Assembly (NCBI RefSeq): GCF_000687935.1
Contig: NZ_JHZZ01000001.1
Span: 3,234,001-3,298,000 of the forward strand
DNA: 64,000 nt
Source: Polaribacter sp. Hel_I_88
Lineage (GTDB): Bacteria; Bacteroidota; Bacteroidia; Flavobacteriales; Flavobacteriaceae
Direction: 5' to 3'
Part shown: piece by piece, positions 62,465-64,000 of the stretch
How the letters are laid out: each line of letters starts with the position of its first letter
Position numbering within the stretch: the first letter of the stretch is position 1
The notes under the pieces: generated by a model
Told to the model about the DNA's origin: nothing
The model's input: the letters and a program-made list of their open reading frames with translations, nothing else
The model's database searches: none
Program-made: the position numbers and the translations under genes

Positions 62465-62788
62465 ATGGAGAAGCCAAATTTAATTTATATAAATAAGTTA
62501 GCAAGAGAGGATGTTTCTGTAAAAAACACTTTAATTAAAGTAGTTAAAGATGAGTTTCCAATAGAGGTAAAAGAATACTATTTTAGTGTCGAAAAAAATA
62601 ATTTTAAAGAAATTGAAGCTAATGTTCATAGAATCAAGCATAAATTTAGTATATTGGGACTCGAAGAGAGTTATGAAAATGCTAATAAATTTGAACATAA
62701 CCTTCGTGAAAACAAATTAGAGCTTTCACAAAAGGAAAATTTCGAAAAAATTTTAGAAGTAATTTCTCAATATTTAAAAACAATTTAA
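62465..62788 (+). CDS. Hpt-domain histidine phosphotransfer protein
   Basis: A 107-aa four-helix-bundle phosphotransfer protein. The active helix is IEANVHRIKHKFSILGL, with H55 as the likely phosphorylated His (H-x-x-K pattern). The rest is helical (ENANKFEHNLRENK, FEKILEVISQYL). It would accept phosphate from, or hand it to, the response regulator encoded 168 bp upstream. No other domain is present. Confidence 0.85.
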   Translation: MEKPNLIYINKLAREDVSVKNTLIKVVKDEFPIEVKEYYFSVEKNNFKEIEANVHRIKHKFSILGLEESYENANKFEHNLRENKLELSQKENFEKILEVISQYLKTI

Positions 62789-63018
62789 ACATTTAACCCC
62801 TAATGAGTTTCATTGTAATAAATAAAACAAATATCTTTTTTAAAATTGTTAACAAATAAGAAAAGGCAACAAATCTTATTTTTATATTCAATCAATAGTC
62901 TAAAAGAAAAAATCACTGTTTGATTTTTATTTTTTAAAATATTGATAATAAGTGTTTTATTTAGGTGGAATTTAGTTTTTGATAATAAATTTATACTAAC
63001 CAATTAAATATTTGTATC

Positions 63019-63288
63019 ATGCCTCTAAAAATTTCAAAAAACAAAAGTGTTTATCATTTAAAAGGAAAAGTAAATACTCCTGACGTAGAATCTCTTTTAA
63101 CTTATTTTACAGAAAAAATTAATAAAAAAAAGAAAATAACTCTAAACATAGAGGAAACTGAAGAAATTGATAAAAATGGTTTAAATGCTATTCAACAATT
63201 GATGATTTTAGCCACAGCTAAGGAAAAAAGTTTTTCAATTGTTGGTGGAGGCTGTAAAGAAATATACGATCATTTTTATGTAAATTAA
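63019..63288 (+). CDS. STAS-domain protein (anti-sigma-factor antagonist type)
   Basis: An 89-aa protein with the SpoIIAA-like STAS pattern: KNKSVYHLKGKVNTPDVESLL, then a KKITLNIEETEEIDKNGLNAIQQL core and FSIVGGG. The usual phosphorylatable D-S-S-G motif is replaced by DKNG (51-54), so serine phosphorylation as in SpoIIAA cannot occur at that site. Third member of the response regulator/Hpt group. Its partner (a kinase or an anti-sigma protein) is not visible. Confidence 0.8.
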   Translation: MPLKISKNKSVYHLKGKVNTPDVESLLTYFTEKINKKKKITLNIEETEEIDKNGLNAIQQLMILATAKEKSFSIVGGGCKEIYDHFYVN

Positions 63289-63289
63289 T

Positions 63290-64000
63290 TTACTTAGATA
63301 TAATTTCTAAAACAAAATCTTTTGTCAATGGTTTTCCATTGGCAATTTTTTTGATGTTATCAAAAGTAAAAATAAAATCGCAACCCCTTTTATAATTAGA
63401 ACAACCATAGGCAGTTTTACCTTTTAATACTGTGCCTGTTTTACATTTAGGACAAGAAATTTTTGATGTTGAACTTGTTTCAGTATCTTTTTTTGGTTTT
63501 TCTATAGTTTTTTTAGGCTCTAATTTTAGATTAAAATCATCATCAAAACGAATTAAACCTTCTATTTTTTGATCATTTAAAACAAATCCTTTTAAATTTG
63601 TTGTGCAGTTTTTGTCAATCAATCTTTTAATTTGATTTTCAGAGACTTTCTTTCCATAAATCTCAAAAGGAATTTTAAAAGCGCAATTATTTTTATATTC
63701 AGAACATCCAAAAGCAGAAGAACCTTTTAACAGTTGTCCCTTTTTACATTTTGGACATTTTTTTCCAGCAACTTTTTTAGATTTTGTTGAAGTTGTTTTC
63801 GTATCTTTTTTTGATTGTGAATCTGAATTTGAAGAGTTCTCGTCTGCGCTCGAATTAACAGAAGAAATTCGTTTTGAAGATTTGTTAGAACGCACTTCAT
63901 ACACCAATTCATCTACCATTTTTTTCATGTTGTTGATGAACGTTCCTGCATTGAATTCTCCACGTTCAATTTCTTTTAAACGTTTTTCCCACCTTCCAGT
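63290..64000 (-). CDS. topB: DNA topoisomerase III, C-terminal part (gene runs off the right edge)
   Basis: Type IA topoisomerase; 236 residues of the C-terminus are visible. The frame stays open from 63928 to the window end (TGRWEKRLKEIERGEFNA, then FINNMKKMVDEL), so the ATG at 63926-63928 is internal. Two zinc-ribbon-like modules follow: KKCPKCKKGQLLKGSSAFGCSEYKNNCAF and SCPKCKTGTVLKGKTAYGCSNYKRGC, each with a C-x2-C-x(13-14)-C-x(5-6)-C pattern. A serine/lysine-rich linker precedes each. The active-site Tyr and toprim domain lie outside the window, so the TopB versus TopA assignment is by resemblance. Confidence 0.88.
   Translation of the reverse strand, partial: TGRWEKRLKEIERGEFNAGTFINNMKKMVDELVYEVRSNKSSKRISSVNSSADENSSNSDSQSKKDTKTTSTKSKKVAGKKCPKCKKGQLLKGSSAFGCSEYKNNCAFKIPFEIYGKKVSENQIKRLIDKNCTTNLKGFVLNDQKIEGLIRFDDDFNLKLEPKKTIEKPKKDTETSSTSKISCPKCKTGTVLKGKTAYGCSNYKRGCDFIFTFDNIKKIANGKPLTKDFVLEIISK

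Noticed and set aside
62800..63003. A 67-aa minus-strand frame between the Hpt and STAS genes
   Set aside because: It is antisense to an AT-rich leader, has a random-looking composition, no promoter box and no plausible domain. Frames of this size are expected by chance at this base composition.
1..64000. CRISPR arrays, insertion sequences, prophage or integron structures
   Set aside because: I looked for regularly spaced direct repeats, transposase and integrase motifs and tRNA-flanked insertions and found none. The repeats present are short and inverted.

Overview
The window is chromosomal DNA of a low-GC marine-type Flavobacteriaceae (Bacteroidota). The evidence is the AT-rich sequence, the recurring TAnnTTTG-type -7 promoter boxes, PorV-like, CarboxypepD_reg-like and DUF3857 proteins, and gene pairings usual in Flavobacteriia. 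A Polaribacter- or Tenacibaculum-like genus is my guess from protein style; no rRNA is present to confirm it. I see no tRNA, CRISPR array, insertion sequence, prophage or plasmid function. Nearly all of it reads as core genome.

Layout, left to right. 1-9.1 kb: 5' part of fumarylacetoacetase, glyA, a lactate-permease-type transporter, a CPA1 Na+/H+ antiporter, a cluster of tiny hydrophilic proteins (CsbD plus three others), rmuC and an acyltransferase. 9.2-17.7 kb: pepT, two lipoproteins, a patatin, a GNAT enzyme, a DUF4105 protein with a PorV-like protein, and a YheT hydrolase. 17.8-23.2 kb: pssA, a GAF histidine kinase, a VOC protein, then lptB, an AhpD-like protein, tatC and kdsD. 23.3-31.4 kb: recQ, a TPR-kinase/LuxR-regulator operon led by an unknown protein, a ZIP transporter, and two methyltransferases. 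31.7-42.8 kb: a leftward run with an ECF sigma/anti-sigma pair, DUF3857, an exonuclease/GIY-YIG fusion, yggS, DUF1015, serA, serC and acyl-CoA reductase, with a ferredoxin reading away. 42.9-54.8 kb: CarboxypepD_reg protein, ychF, a lipoprotein, an unlisted 55-aa membrane protein, a YdjM-like protein with gcvT, aminopeptidase P, and small housekeeping enzymes including a SIRT5-type sirtuin and trmH. 55-64 kb: a second ECF sigma module with an outer-membrane protein, ald, a sterol-desaturase-family enzyme, rpsF-rpsR-rplI, a response regulator/Hpt/STAS trio, and the 3' part of topB.

Functional themes are one-carbon/serine metabolism (glyA, gcvT, serA, serC), envelope biogenesis (pssA, kdsD, lptB, tatC, the PorV-like protein), two ECF sigma modules and three phosphorelay sets, and nucleic-acid maintenance (recQ, rmuC, topB, exonuclease).

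The least explained material is intergenic. At least three unrelated families of structured inverted-repeat elements of about 45-190 bp sit in spacers. One family has two copies whose arms differ by a compensating base-pair change. Another has perfect 18-bp terminal inverted repeats around a second 16-bp dyad, and a reduced copy of it serves as a terminator. A 24-base repeat fragment is shared between a spacer and the coding linker of topB. These are the best candidates here for something undescribed.
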